DNA of 64,000 nucleotides from Antedon mediterranea (GCF_964355755.1 NC_092678.1:10018922-10082921); one strand, 5' to 3'; shown: positions 1-10,940, counted from the first letter of the stretch. Program-made: numbers and translations. The notes: a model not told the origin generated them from the sequence alone.

Positions 1-692
1 TGTTTTTGTGTGAAAAGTTTTAACGAAATGCTCAAAATTGTCTAAAACGGTTTCTAATGTGATTTTAAGCACTTTGATGTTTTTGTAAAACCAAGTTTCA
101 TCGAAATGAACAAAATGGTCTAAAATGTCTCCAAATGCGATTTGAAGCTTTTCCAAGCACTTTGCTGTTTTTATGTTAACAAGCTTTTTCGAAAATCACA
201 AAATGGTCTAAAACGTCTCCAAATGCGATTTGAAGATATTCTGAGCACTTTGGTGTTTTTATGTTAAAAAGTTTTTTCGAAAATCACAAAATGGTCTAAA
301 ACGTCTCCAAATGCGATTTGAAGATATTCTAAGCACTTTGGTGTTTTTATGTTAACAAGTTTTTTCGAAAATCACAAAATGGTCTAAAACGTCTCCAAAT
401 GCGATTTGAAGATATTCTAAGCACTTTGGTGTTTTTATGTTAACAAGTTTTTTCGAAAATCACAAAATGGTCTAAAACGTCTCCAAATGCGATTTGAAGA
501 TATTCTGAGCACTTTGGTGTTTTTCTGTTAAAAAGTATTTTCGAAAATCACAAAATGGTCTAAAACGTCTCCAAATGCGATTTGAAGATCTTCTGTACAC
601 TTTGATGTTTTGTGTGAAAAAGTTTAGTCGAAATGCTCAAAATGGTCTAAAACGTTTTTAAAACGATATTAAGCTATTTTGTGCTCTTTGAT
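1..692 (+). repeat. Array segment matching 7445 and 11411 onward
   Basis: This stretch matches the segments starting at about 7445 and 11411. The three share a private AGATCT variant (gaagatcttc, at 586, 8030 and 11996) inside an otherwise ordinary B monomer. It ends abruptly at the truncated junction near 692. No gene. Confidence 0.75.
673..692 (+). repeat. 20-bp monomer remnant at an out-of-register junction
   Basis: A C monomer starts at 673 but after gtgctctttgat runs straight into cttttccaagcac of a D monomer. About 69 bp expected from intact copies is missing, including the first base of the D monomer. I saw this junction (tttgatcttttcc) nowhere else in the window. Both sides carry a TTTGA near the breakpoint, so short-homology joining is plausible. 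An assembly error is the alternative. Confidence 0.8.
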
Positions 693-1208
693 CTTTTCCA
701 AGCACTTTGCTGTTTTTATGTTAACAAGTTTTTTCGAAAATCACAAAATGGCCTAAAACGTCTCAAAATGCGATTTCAAGGTATTCTGAGCACTTTGGTG
801 TTTTTGTGTGAAAGGTTTTAACGAAATGCTCAAAATGGTCTAAAACGGTTTCTAATGTGATTTAAAGCACTTTGATGTTTTTGTATAACCAAGTTTCATC
901 GAAATGCACAAAATGGTCTAAAACGTCTCCAAATGCGATTTGAAGCTTTTCTAAGCACTTTGCTGTTTTTATGTTAACAAGTTTTTTCGAAAATCACAAA
1001 ATGGTCTAAAACGTCTCCAAATGCGATTTGAAGATATTCTGAGCACTTTGGTGTTTTTATGTTAAAAAGTTTTTTCGAAAATCACAAAATGGTCTAAAAC
1101 GTCTCCAAATGCGATTTGAAGATATTCTGAGCACTTTGGTGTTTTTATGTTAACAAGTTTTTTCGAAAATCACAAAATGGTCTAAAACGTCTCCAAATGC
1201 GATTTGAA

Positions 1209-1294
1209 GCTATTCTGTACACTTTGATGTTTTGTGTGAAAAAGTTTTGTCGAAATGCTCAAAATGGTCTAAAACGTTTTTAAAACGATATTAA
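1209..1294 (+). repeat. B-class monomer, 86 bp
   Basis: It starts gctattctgtacac and ends acgatattaa. The middle reads gtcgaaatgctc in place of the alpha cgaaaatcac, and the core (1261-1276) is followed by tttttaaaacg in place of tctccaaatgcg. This creates two overlapping palindromes: AAAACGTTTT (1271-1280) and CGTTTT-T-AAAACG (1275-1287). A variant starts gctcttctgtac. B is almost always followed by a C monomer. Confidence 0.9.
1261..1276 (+). promoter_or_regulatory. Conserved 16-bp core of the monomer (candidate binding box)
   Basis: AAAATGGTCTAAAACG is the longest stretch kept across classes alpha, B, C, D, E and F, while the bases on both sides differ by class. Changes in it (tttaaaacg, ttctaaaacg, ggcctaaaacg, ttgtctaaaacg) occur but are confined to particular HOR positions. 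Only the truncated monomers lack it. Conservation inside a fast-changing satellite suggests a bound protein or structural constraint; no factor is identified. It is not a CENP-B box. Confidence 0.45.
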
Positions 1295-1382
1295 GCTATT
1301 TTGTGCTCTTTGATGTTTTTCTGTAACCAAGTTTTATCGAAATGAACAAAATGGTCTAAAACGTCTCCAAATGCGATTTGAA
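1295..1382 (+). repeat. C-class monomer, 88 bp
   Basis: It starts gctattttgtgctctttg, contains taaccaagtt followed by ttatcg, tcatcg or ttttcg, and ends gcgatttgaa. It normally follows B. The tcatcg variant becomes ATCGAT in a marked sub-lineage (listed separately). Two independent internal deletions of this class give the 58-bp and 59-bp truncated monomers. Confidence 0.88.
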
Positions 1383-1470
1383 GCTTTTCCAAGCACTTTG
1401 CTGTTTTTATGTTAACAAGTTTTTTCGAAAATCACAAAATGGTCTAAAACGTCTCAAAATGCGATTTGAA
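1383..1470 (+). repeat. D-class monomer, 88 bp
   Basis: It starts gcttttccaagcactttg with ctg where alpha has gtg, carries ttaacaag, and here ends tctcaaaatgcgatttgaa with CTCA in place of CTCC. It contains AAGCTT across its left border (gaagctttt). It usually precedes an E monomer. Sub-lineages carry single changes such as ggcctaaaacg, ggtgtaaaacg or aaattgtctaaaacg in the core, and these are inherited as parts of larger units. Confidence 0.88.
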
Positions 1471-1556
1471 GGTATTCTGAGCACTTTGGTGTTTTTGTGT
1501 GAAAAGTTTTAACGAAATGCTCAAAATGGTCTAAAACGGTTTCTAATGTGATTTTA
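1471..1556 (+). repeat. E-class monomer, 86 bp
   Basis: It starts ggtattctgagcac, carries gtgtgaaaagttttaacg, and after the core has ggtttctaatgtgatttta. A common 85-bp version has ggttctaatg (one T fewer). Its right half is the most diverged from alpha of any class. It is followed by an F monomer. Confidence 0.88.
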
Positions 1557-1635
1557 ACCACTTTGATGTTTTTGTGTAACCAAGTTTTTTCGAAAATCAC
1601 AAAATGGTCTAAAACGTCTCCAAATGCGATTTGAA
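1557..1635 (+). repeat. F-class short monomer, 79 bp
   Basis: It begins directly at accactttgatg (agcactttgatg in other copies), so it lacks the usual first nine or so bases (gctattctg or equivalent). The rest is C/alpha-like and ends gcgatttgaa. The short length is regular across the array, so this is a stable class and not a one-off deletion. A 78-bp F/B hybrid form exists (for example within 25342-25680). Confidence 0.87.
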
Positions 1636-1723
1636 GCTTTTCTAAGCACTTTGGTGTTTTTATGTTAACAAGTTTTTTCGAAAATCACAAAATGGTCTAA
1701 AACGTCTCCAAATGCGATTTGAA
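1636..1723 (+). repeat. Alpha-class monomer, gcttttctaag subtype, 88 bp
   Basis: It starts gcttttctaagcactttggtg, carries ttaacaag and ends tctccaaatgcgatttgaa. With the five monomers before it, it completes a B-C-D-E-F-alpha string of 515 bp (86+88+88+86+79+88). It brings an AAGCTT at its left border. Confidence 0.85.
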
Positions 1724-2236
1724 GCTATTCTGTACACTTTGATGTTTTGTGTGAAAAAAGTTTTGTCGAAATGCTCAAAATGGTCTAAAACGTTTTTAAA
1801 ACGATATTAAGCTATTTTGTGCTCTTTGATGTTTTTGTGTAACCAAGTTTTATCGAAATGAACAAAATGTTCTAAAACGTCTCCAAATGCGATTTGAAGC
1901 TTTTCCAAGCACTTTGCTGTTTTTATGTTAAGTTTTTTCGAAAATCACAAATTGGTCTAAAACGTCTCTAAATGCGAGTTGAAGGTATTCTGAGCACTTT
2001 GGTGTTTTTGTGTGAAAAGTTTTAACGAAATGCTCAAAATTGTCTAAAACGGTTTCTAATGTGATTTTAAGCACTTTGATGTTTTTGTAAAACCAAGTTT
2101 CATCGAAATGCACAAAATGGTCTAAAACGTCTCCAAATGCGATTTGAAGCTTTTCCAAGCACTTTGCTGTTTTTATGTTAACAAGCTTTTTCGAAAATCA
2201 CAAAATGGTCTAAAACGTCTCCAAATGCGATTTGAA

Positions 2237-2324
2237 GATATTCTGAGCACTTTGGTGTTTTTATGTTAAAAAGTTTTTTCGAAAATCACAAAATGGTCTA
2301 AAACGTCTCCAAATGCGATTTGAA
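2237..2324 (+). repeat. Alpha-class monomer, 88 bp (reference example)
   Basis: This is the commonest monomer, starting gatattctgag and ending gcgatttgaa; the next monomer starts at 2325, giving an 88-bp period. It has 12 C and 15 G (31% GC) and three CpGs (in tcga, acgt and gcga). The core lies at 2290-2305, and the palindrome TTTTCGAAAA at 2276-2285. Alpha variants differ at the start (gatattctgag, gatattctaag, gcttttctaag) and in the middle (ttaaaaag or ttaacaag). Runs of two to four alpha monomers occur many times, for example near 220-580 and 4640-5000. Confidence 0.93.
2276..2285. repeat. TTTTCGAAAA palindrome, recurrent in the alpha and D classes
   Basis: A perfect 10-bp dyad in a T-run/A-run context recurs in most alpha, D and many C monomers. 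B monomers carry a different pair of dyads at another position (AAAACGTTTT at 1271-1280 and CGTTTT-T-AAAACG at 1275-1287). Spacing follows the monomer period. Confidence 0.7.
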
Positions 2325-3964
2325 GCTCTTCTGTACACTTTGATGTTTTGTGTGAATAAGTTTTGTCAAAATGCTCAAAATGGTCTAAAACGTTTTTAAA
2401 ACGATATTAAGCTATTTTGTGCTCTTTGATGTTTTTGTATAACCAAGTTTTTTCGAAAATCACAAAATTGTCTAAAACGTCTCCAAATGCGATTTGAAGA
2501 TATTCTGAGCACTTTGGTGTTTTTATGTTAAAAAGTTTTTTCGAAAATCACAAAATGGTCTAAAACGTCTCCAAATGCGATTTGAAAATATTCTGAGCAC
2601 TTTGGTGTTTTGTGTGAAAAGTTTTGTCGAAATGCTCAAAATGGTCTAAAACGTTTTTAAAACGATATTAAGCTATTTTGTGCTCTTTGATGTTTTTGTG
2701 TAACCAAGTTTCATCGAAATGAACAAAATGGTCTAAAACGTCTCCAAATGCGATTTGAAGCTTTTCTAAGCACTTTGGTGTTTTTATGTTAACAAGTTTT
2801 TTCGAAAATCACAAAATGGTCTAAAACGTCTCCAAATGCGATTTGAAGATATTCTGAGCACTTTGCTGTTTTTATGTTAACAAGTTTTTTCGAAAATCAC
2901 AAAATGGTCTAAAACGTCTCAAAATGCTATTTGAAGGTATTCTGAGCACTTTGGTGTTTTTGTGTGAAAAGTTTTAACGAAATGCTCAAAATGGTCTAAA
3001 ACGGTTCTAATGTGATTTTAAGCACTTTGATGTTTTTGTATAACCAAGTTTCATCGAAATGCTCAAAATGGTCTAAAACGTTTTTAAAACGATATTAAGC
3101 TATTTTGTGCTCTTTGATGTTTTTGTGTAACGAAGTTTCATCGAAATGAACAAAATGGTCTAAAACGTCTCCAAATGCGATTTGAAGCTTTTCCAAGCAC
3201 TTTGCTGTTTTTATGTTAACAAGTTTTTTCGAAAATCACAAAATGGCCTAAAACGTCTCAAAATGCGATTTCAAGGTATTCTGAGCACTTTGGTGTTTTT
3301 GTGTGAAAGGTTTTAACGAAATGCTCAAAATGGTCTAAAACGGTTTCTAATGTGATTTTAAGCACTTTGATGTTTTTGTATAACCAAGTTTCATCGAAAT
3401 GCACAAAATGGTCTAAAACGTCTCCAAATGCGATTTGAAGCTTTTCTAAGCACTTTGCTGTTTTTATGTTAAAAAGTTTTTTCGAAAATCACAAAATGGT
3501 CTAAAACGTCTCCAAATGCGATTTGAAGATATTCTGAGCACTTTGGTGTTTTTATGTTAAAAAGTTTTTTCGAAAATCACAAAATGGTCTAAAACGTCTC
3601 CAAATGCGATTTGAAGATATTCTGAGCACTTTGGTGTTTTTATGTTAAAAAGTTTTTTCGAAAATCACAAAATGGTCTAAAACGTCTCCAAATGCGATTT
3701 GAAGCTATTCTGTACACTTTGATGTTTTGTGTGAAAAAGTTTTGTCGAAATGCTCAAAATGGTCTAAAACGTTTTTAAAACGATATTAAGCTATTTTGTG
3801 CTCTTTGATGTTTTTGTGTAACCAAGTTTTATCGAAATGAACAAAATGGTCTAAAACGTCTCCAAATGCGATTTGAAGCTTTTCTAAGCACTTTGCTGTT
3901 TTTATGTTAACAAGTTTTTTCGAAAATCACAAAATGGTCTAAAACGTCTCCAAATGGGATTTGA

Positions 3965-6410
3965 AGCTTTTCTAAGCACTTTGGTGTTTTTATGTTAACA
4001 AGTTTTTTCGAAAAACACAAAATGGTCTAAAACGTCTCCAAATGCGATTTGAAGATATTCTGAGCACTTTGGTGTTTTTATGTTAAAAAGTATTTTCGAA
4101 AATCACAAAATGGTCTAAAACGTCTCCAAATGCGATTTGAAGCTCTTCTGTACACTTTGATGTTTTGTGTGAAAAAGTTTAGTCGAAATGCTCAAAATGG
4201 TCTAAAACGTTTTTAAAACGATATTAAGCTATTTTGTGCTCTTTGATGTTTTTGTGTAACCAAGTTTCATCGAAAATCACAAAATGGTCTAAAACGTCTC
4301 CAAATGCGATTTGAAGCTTTTCCAAGCACTTTGCTGTTTTTATGTTAACAAGTTTTTTCGAAAATCACAAAATGGTCTAAAACGTCTCAAAATGCGATTT
4401 GAAGGTATTCTGAGCACTTTGGTGTTTTTGTGTGAAAAGTTTTAACGAAATGCTCAAAATTGTCTAAAACGGTTTCTAATGTGATTTTAAGCACTTTGAT
4501 GTTTTTGTAAAACCAAGTTTCATCGAAATGAACAAAATGGTCTAAAATGTCTCCAAATGCGATTTGAAGCTTTTCCAAGCACTTTGCTGTTTTTATGTTA
4601 ACAAGCTTTTTCGAAAATCACAAAATGGTCTAAAACGTCTCCAAATGCGATTTGAAGATATTCTGAGCACTTTGGTGTTTTTATGTTAAAAAGTTTTTTC
4701 GAAAATCACAAAATGGTCTAAAACGTCTCCAAATGCGATTTGAAGATATTCTAAGCACTTTGGTGTTTTTATGTTAACAAGTTTTTTCGAAAATCACAAA
4801 ATGGTCTAAAACGTCTCCAAATGCGATTTGAAGATATTCTAAGCACTTTGGTGTTTTTATGTTAACAAGTTTTTTCGAAAATCACAAAATGGTCTAAAAC
4901 GTCTCCAAATGCGATTTGAAGATATTCTGAGCACTTTGGTGTTTTTCTGTTAAAAAGTATTTTCGAAAATCACAAAATGGTCTAAAACGTCTCCAAATGC
5001 GATTTGAAGCTCTTCTGTACACTTTGATGTTTTGTGTGAAAAAGTTTAGTCGAAATGCTCAAAATGGTCTAAAACGTTTTTAAAACGATATTAAGCTATT
5101 TTGTGCTCTTTGATGTTTTTGTGTAACCAAGTTTCATCGAAAATCACAAAATGGTCTAAAACGTCTCCAAATGCGATTTGAAGCTTTTCCAAGCACTTTG
5201 CTGTTTTTATGTTAACAAGTTTTTTCGAAAATCACAAAATGGTCTAAAACGTCTCAAAATACGATATTAAGCTGTTTTGTGCACTTTGATGATTTGTGTG
5301 AAAAGTTTTAACGAAATGCTCAAAATGGTCTAAAACGGTTTCTAATGTGATTTTAAGCACTTTGATGTTTTTATGTAGCCAAGTTTTTTCGAAAATCACA
5401 AAATGGTCAAAAACGTCTCCAAATGCGATTTGAAGCTTTTCTAAGCACTTTGGTTTTTTTATGTTAACAAGTTTTTTCGAAAATCACAAAATGGTCTAAA
5501 ACGTCTTCAAATGCGATTTGAAGATATTCTGAGCACTTTGGTGTTTTTCTGTTAAAAAGTATTTTCGAAAATCACAAAATGGCCTAAAACGTCTCCAAAT
5601 GCGATTTGAAGCTATTCTGTACACTTTGATGTTTTGTGTGAAAAAGTTTTGTCAAAATGCTCAAAATGGTCTAAAACGTTTTTAAAACGATATTAAGCTA
5701 TTTTGTGCTCTTTGATGTGTTTGTATAACCAAGTTTTTTCGAAAATCACAAAATGGTCTAAAACGTCTCCAAATGCGATTTGAAGCTTTTCCAAGCACTT
5801 TGCTGTTTTTATGTTAACAATTTTTTTCGAAAATCATAAAATGGTCTAAAACGTCTCCAAATGCGATTTGAAGCTATTCTGTACACTTTGATGTTTTGTG
5901 TGAAAAGTTTTGTCGAAATGCTCAAAATGGTCTAAAACGTTTTTAAAACGATATTAAGCTATTTTGTGCTCTTTGATGTTTTTGTGTAACCAAGTTTCAT
6001 CGAAATGAGCAAAATGGTCTAAAACGTCTCCAAATGCGATTTGAAGCTTTTCTAAGCACTTTGGTGTTTTTATGTTAACAAGTTTTTTCGAAAATCACAA
6101 AATGGTCTAAAACGTCTCCAAATGCGATTTGAAGATATTCTGAGCACTTTGCTGTTTTTATGTTAACAAGTTTTTTCGAAAATCACAAAATGGTCTAAAA
6201 CGTCTCAAAATGCTATTTGAAGGTATTCTGAGCACTTTGGTGTTTTTGTGTGAAAAGTTTTAACGAAATGCTCAAAATGGTCTAAAACGGTTCTAATGTG
6301 ATTTTAAGCACTTTGATGTTTTTGTATAACCAAGTTTCATCGAAATGCTCAAAATGGTCTAAAACGTTTTTAAAACGATATTAAGCTATTTTGTGCTCTT
6401 TGATGTTTTT
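3965..6410 (+). repeat. 3022-bp tandem, first copy
   Basis: It matches 6987-9432 at an exact +3022 offset, checked at cgaaaaacac (4009/7031), the start of the recurring minus-strand frame (4387/7409) and the private cgaaaatcata and ggtttttttatg variants. The one substitution I noted is 5010 c versus 8032 a (gctcttctg versus gatcttctg). Confidence 0.82.
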
Positions 6411-6986
6411 GTGTAACCAAGTTTTATCGAAATGAACAAAATGGTCTAAAACGTCTCCAAATGCGATTTGAAGCTTTTCTAAGCACTTTGCTGTTTTTAT
6501 GTTAACAAGTTTTTTCGAAAATCACAAAATGGTCTAAAACGTCTCCAAATGCGATTTGAAGCTTTTCCAAGCACTTTGCTGTTTTTATGTTAACAAGTTT
6601 TTTCGAAAATCACAAAATGGTCTAAAACGTCTCCAAATGCGATTTGAAGATATTCTGAGCACTTTGCTGTTTTTATGTTAACAAGTTTTTTCGAAAATCA
6701 CAAAATGGTCTAAAACGTCTCAAAATGCTATTTGAAGGTATTCTGAGCACTTTGGTGTTTTTGTGTGAAAAGTTTTAACGAAATGCTCAAAATGGTCTAA
6801 AACGGTTCTAATGTGATTTTAAGCACTTTGATGTTTTTGTATAACCAAGTTTCATCGAAATGCTCAAAATGGTCTAAAACGTTTTTAAAACGATATTAAG
6901 CTATTTTGTGCTCTTTGATGTTTTTGTGTAACCAAGTTTTATCGAAATGAACAAAATGGTCTAAAACGTCTCCAAATGCGATTTGA
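6411..6986 (+). repeat. Local ~516-bp duplication between the 3022-bp copies
   Basis: A gatattctgag alpha monomer with the unusual ctg (6133) recurs at 6649, 516 bp on. It is followed by the same gctatttgaagg, ggttctaatg and gtataaccaag variants. Thus about 5.9-6.4 kb is repeated in about 6.4-6.9 kb, a duplication of roughly six monomers. No gene. Confidence 0.65.
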
Positions 6987-9432
6987 AGCTTTTCTAAGCA
7001 CTTTGGTGTTTTTATGTTAACAAGTTTTTTCGAAAAACACAAAATGGTCTAAAACGTCTCCAAATGCGATTTGAAGATATTCTGAGCACTTTGGTGTTTT
7101 TATGTTAAAAAGTATTTTCGAAAATCACAAAATGGTCTAAAACGTCTCCAAATGCGATTTGAAGCTCTTCTGTACACTTTGATGTTTTGTGTGAAAAAGT
7201 TTAGTCGAAATGCTCAAAATGGTCTAAAACGTTTTTAAAACGATATTAAGCTATTTTGTGCTCTTTGATGTTTTTGTGTAACCAAGTTTCATCGAAAATC
7301 ACAAAATGGTCTAAAACGTCTCCAAATGCGATTTGAAGCTTTTCCAAGCACTTTGCTGTTTTTATGTTAACAAGTTTTTTCGAAAATCACAAAATGGTCT
7401 AAAACGTCTCAAAATGCGATTTGAAGGTATTCTGAGCACTTTGGTGTTTTTGTGTGAAAAGTTTTAACGAAATGCTCAAAATTGTCTAAAACGGTTTCTA
7501 ATGTGATTTTAAGCACTTTGATGTTTTTGTAAAACCAAGTTTCATCGAAATGAACAAAATGGTCTAAAATGTCTCCAAATGCGATTTGAAGCTTTTCCAA
7601 GCACTTTGCTGTTTTTATGTTAACAAGCTTTTTCGAAAATCACAAAATGGTCTAAAACGTCTCCAAATGCGATTTGAAGATATTCTGAGCACTTTGGTGT
7701 TTTTATGTTAAAAAGTTTTTTCGAAAATCACAAAATGGTCTAAAACGTCTCCAAATGCGATTTGAAGATATTCTAAGCACTTTGGTGTTTTTATGTTAAC
7801 AAGTTTTTTCGAAAATCACAAAATGGTCTAAAACGTCTCCAAATGCGATTTGAAGATATTCTAAGCACTTTGGTGTTTTTATGTTAACAAGTTTTTTCGA
7901 AAATCACAAAATGGTCTAAAACGTCTCCAAATGCGATTTGAAGATATTCTGAGCACTTTGGTGTTTTTCTGTTAAAAAGTATTTTCGAAAATCACAAAAT
8001 GGTCTAAAACGTCTCCAAATGCGATTTGAAGATCTTCTGTACACTTTGATGTTTTGTGTGAAAAAGTTTAGTCGAAATGCTCAAAATGGTCTAAAACGTT
8101 TTTAAAACGATATTAAGCTATTTTGTGCTCTTTGATGTTTTTGTGTAACCAAGTTTCATCGAAAATCACAAAATGGTCTAAAACGTCTCCAAATGCGATT
8201 TGAAGCTTTTCCAAGCACTTTGCTGTTTTTATGTTAACAAGTTTTTTCGAAAATCACAAAATGGTCTAAAACGTCTCAAAATACGATATTAAGCTGTTTT
8301 GTGCACTTTGATGATTTGTGTGAAAAGTTTTAACGAAATGCTCAAAATGGTCTAAAACGGTTTCTAATGTGATTTTAAGCACTTTGATGTTTTTATGTAG
8401 CCAAGTTTTTTCGAAAATCACAAAATGGTCAAAAACGTCTCCAAATGCGATTTGAAGCTTTTCTAAGCACTTTGGTTTTTTTATGTTAACAAGTTTTTTC
8501 GAAAATCACAAAATGGTCTAAAACGTCTTCAAATGCGATTTGAAGATATTCTGAGCACTTTGGTGTTTTTCTGTTAAAAAGTATTTTCGAAAATCACAAA
8601 ATGGCCTAAAACGTCTCCAAATGCGATTTGAAGCTATTCTGTACACTTTGATGTTTTGTGTGAAAAAGTTTTGTCAAAATGCTCAAAATGGTCTAAAACG
8701 TTTTTAAAACGATATTAAGCTATTTTGTGCTCTTTGATGTGTTTGTATAACCAAGTTTTTTCGAAAATCACAAAATGGTCTAAAACGTCTCCAAATGCGA
8801 TTTGAAGCTTTTCCAAGCACTTTGCTGTTTTTATGTTAACAATTTTTTTCGAAAATCATAAAATGGTCTAAAACGTCTCCAAATGCGATTTGAAGCTATT
8901 CTGTACACTTTGATGTTTTGTGTGAAAAGTTTTGTCGAAATGCTCAAAATGGTCTAAAACGTTTTTAAAACGATATTAAGCTATTTTGTGCTCTTTGATG
9001 TTTTTGTGTAACCAAGTTTCATCGAAATGAGCAAAATGGTCTAAAACGTCTCCAAATGCGATTTGAAGCTTTTCTAAGCACTTTGGTGTTTTTATGTTAA
9101 CAAGTTTTTTCGAAAATCACAAAATGGTCTAAAACGTCTCCAAATGCGATTTGAAGATATTCTGAGCACTTTGCTGTTTTTATGTTAACAAGTTTTTTCG
9201 AAAATCACAAAATGGTCTAAAACGTCTCAAAATGCTATTTGAAGGTATTCTGAGCACTTTGGTGTTTTTGTGTGAAAAGTTTTAACGAAATGCTCAAAAT
9301 GGTCTAAAACGGTTCTAATGTGATTTTAAGCACTTTGATGTTTTTGTATAACCAAGTTTCATCGAAATGCTCAAAATGGTCTAAAACGTTTTTAAAACGA
9401 TATTAAGCTATTTTGTGCTCTTTGATGTTTTT
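6987..9432 (+). repeat. 3022-bp tandem, second copy
   Basis: Second copy of the unit starting at 3965. The match ends near 9430, where tgtaacgaagtttcatcg replaces tgtaaccaagttttatcg. From about 8.1 kb it also aligns to 26.5 kb (+18377) and 61.5 kb (+53310), so the unit has been dispersed as well as repeated in tandem. Confidence 0.8.
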
Positions 9433-10620
9433 GTGTAACGAAGTTTCATCGAAATGAACAAAATGGTCTAAAACGTCTCCAAATGCGATTTGAAGCTTTT
9501 CCAAGCACTTTGCTGTTTTTATGTTAACAAGTTTTTTCGAAAATCACAAAATGGCCTAAAACGTCTCAAAATGCGATTTCAAGGTATTCTGAGCACTTTG
9601 GTGTTTTTGTGTGAAAGGTTTTAACGAAATGCTCAAAATGGTCTAAAACGGTTTCTAATGTGATTTAAAGCACTTTGATGTTTTTGTATAACCAAGTTTC
9701 ATCGAAATGCACAAAATGGTCTAAAACGTCTCCAAATGCGATTTGAAGCTTTTCTAAGCACTTTGCTGTTTTTATGTTAACAAGTTTTTTCGAAAATCAC
9801 AAAATGGTCTAAAACGTCTCCAAATGCGATTTGAAGATATTCTGAGCACTTTGGTGTTTTTATGTTAAAAAGTTTTTTCGAAAATCACAAAATGGTCTAA
9901 AACGTCTCCAAATGCGATTTGAAGATATTCTGAGCACTTTGGTGTTTTTATGTTAACAAGTTTTTTCGAAAATCACAAAATGGTCTAAAACGTCTCCAAA
10001 TGCGATTTGAAGCTATTCTGTACACTTTGATGTTTTGTGTGAAAAAGTTTTGTCGAAATGCTCAAAATGGTCTAAAACGTTTTTAAAACGATATTAAGCT
10101 ATTTTGTGCTCTTTGATGTTTTTCTGTAACCAAGTTTTATCGAAATGAACAAAATGGTCTAAAACGTCTCCAAATGCGATTTGAAGCTTTTCCAAGCACT
10201 TTGCTGTTTTTATGTTAACAAGTTTTTTCGAAAATCACAAAATGGTCTAAAACGTCTCAAAATGCGATTTGAAGGTATTCTGAGCACTTTGGTGTTTTTG
10301 TGTGAAAAGTTTTAACGAAATGCTCAAAATTGTCTAAAACGGTTTCTAATGTGATTTTAAGCACTTTGATGTTTTTGTAAAACCAAGTTTCATCGAAATG
10401 AACAAAATGGTCTAAAATGTCTCCAAATGCGATTTGAAGCTTTTCCAAGCACTTTGCTGTTTTTATGTTAACAAGCTTTTTCGAAAATCACAAAATGGTC
10501 TAAAACGTCTCCAAATGCGATTTGAAGATATTCTGAGCACTTTGGTGTTTTTATGTTAAAAAGTTTTTTCGAAAATCACAAAATGGTCTAAAACGTCTCC
10601 AAATGCGATTTGAAGATATT
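9433..10620 (+). repeat. Array segment matching 27.8-29.0 and 62.7-63.9 kb
   Basis: It aligns at +18377 and +53310, checked at ggcctaaaacg (9554) and at 10257. The 3' end is a hybrid monomer near 10616 that starts gatattctgagcac and continues as class E (gtgtgaaaagttttaacg), marking a switch of register. No gene. Confidence 0.75.
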
Positions 10621-10940
10621 CTGAGCACTTTGGTGTTTTTGTGTGAAAAGTTTTAACGAAATGCTCAAAATGGTCTAAAACGGTTCTAATGTGATTTTAA
10701 GCACTTTGATGTTTTTGTATAACCAAGTTTCATCGAAATGCTCAAAATGGTCTAAAACGTTTTTAAAACGATATTAAGCTATTTTGTGCTCTTTGATGTT
10801 TTTGTGTAACCAAGTTTTATCGAAATGAACAAAATGGTCTAAAACGTCTCCAAATGCGATTTGAAGCTTTTCTAAGCACTTTGCTGTTTTTATGTTAACA
10901 AGTTTTTTCGAAAATCACAAAATGGTCTAAAACGTCTCCA
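10621..10940 (+). repeat. Short linking stretch of E, F/B and C monomers
   Basis: It contains ggttctaatg, gtataaccaagtttcatcg and ttttatcgaaatgaac monomers in the order also seen near 6.3-6.5 and 6.8-7.0 kb. It joins the 27.8-kb-like segment to the third partial copy of the 3022-bp unit. No gene. Confidence 0.6.

Larger units (their letters stand above)
693..1510 (+). repeat. Array segment matching 9.5-10.3, 27.9-28.7 and 62.8-63.6 kb
   Basis: It aligns at +8803, +27180 and +62113, checked at the private variant ggcctaaaacg (751, 9554, 27931, 62864). It also shares the linked variants gatttcaagg, gtgaaaggtt and gatttaaagcac. The match to 9.5 kb ends near 1510, where tggtctaaaacgg replaces ttgtctaaaacgg and the sequence passes into the A-type block. 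No gene. Confidence 0.75.
1511..5440 (+). repeat. A0: partial copy of the 15-kb super-repeat
   Basis: It aligns to A1 at +16330, to A2 at +31865 and to A3 at +46799 (checked near 1928, 2468 and 4387). It includes the private variants gttctaaaacg, gcgagttgaagg, gtgaataag and tgtaacgaag. It departs from A1 near 5.45 kb, where it has tttggtttttttatg and then a different order of monomers. It overlaps the first unit of the 3022-bp tandem. No gene. Confidence 0.8.

Noticed and set aside
586-591. AGATCT palindrome (gaagatcttc) as a regulatory site
   Set aside because: It is a one- or two-base variant of the common gaagctcttc border, shared by three related segments (586, 8030, 11996). It is useful as a lineage marker only.
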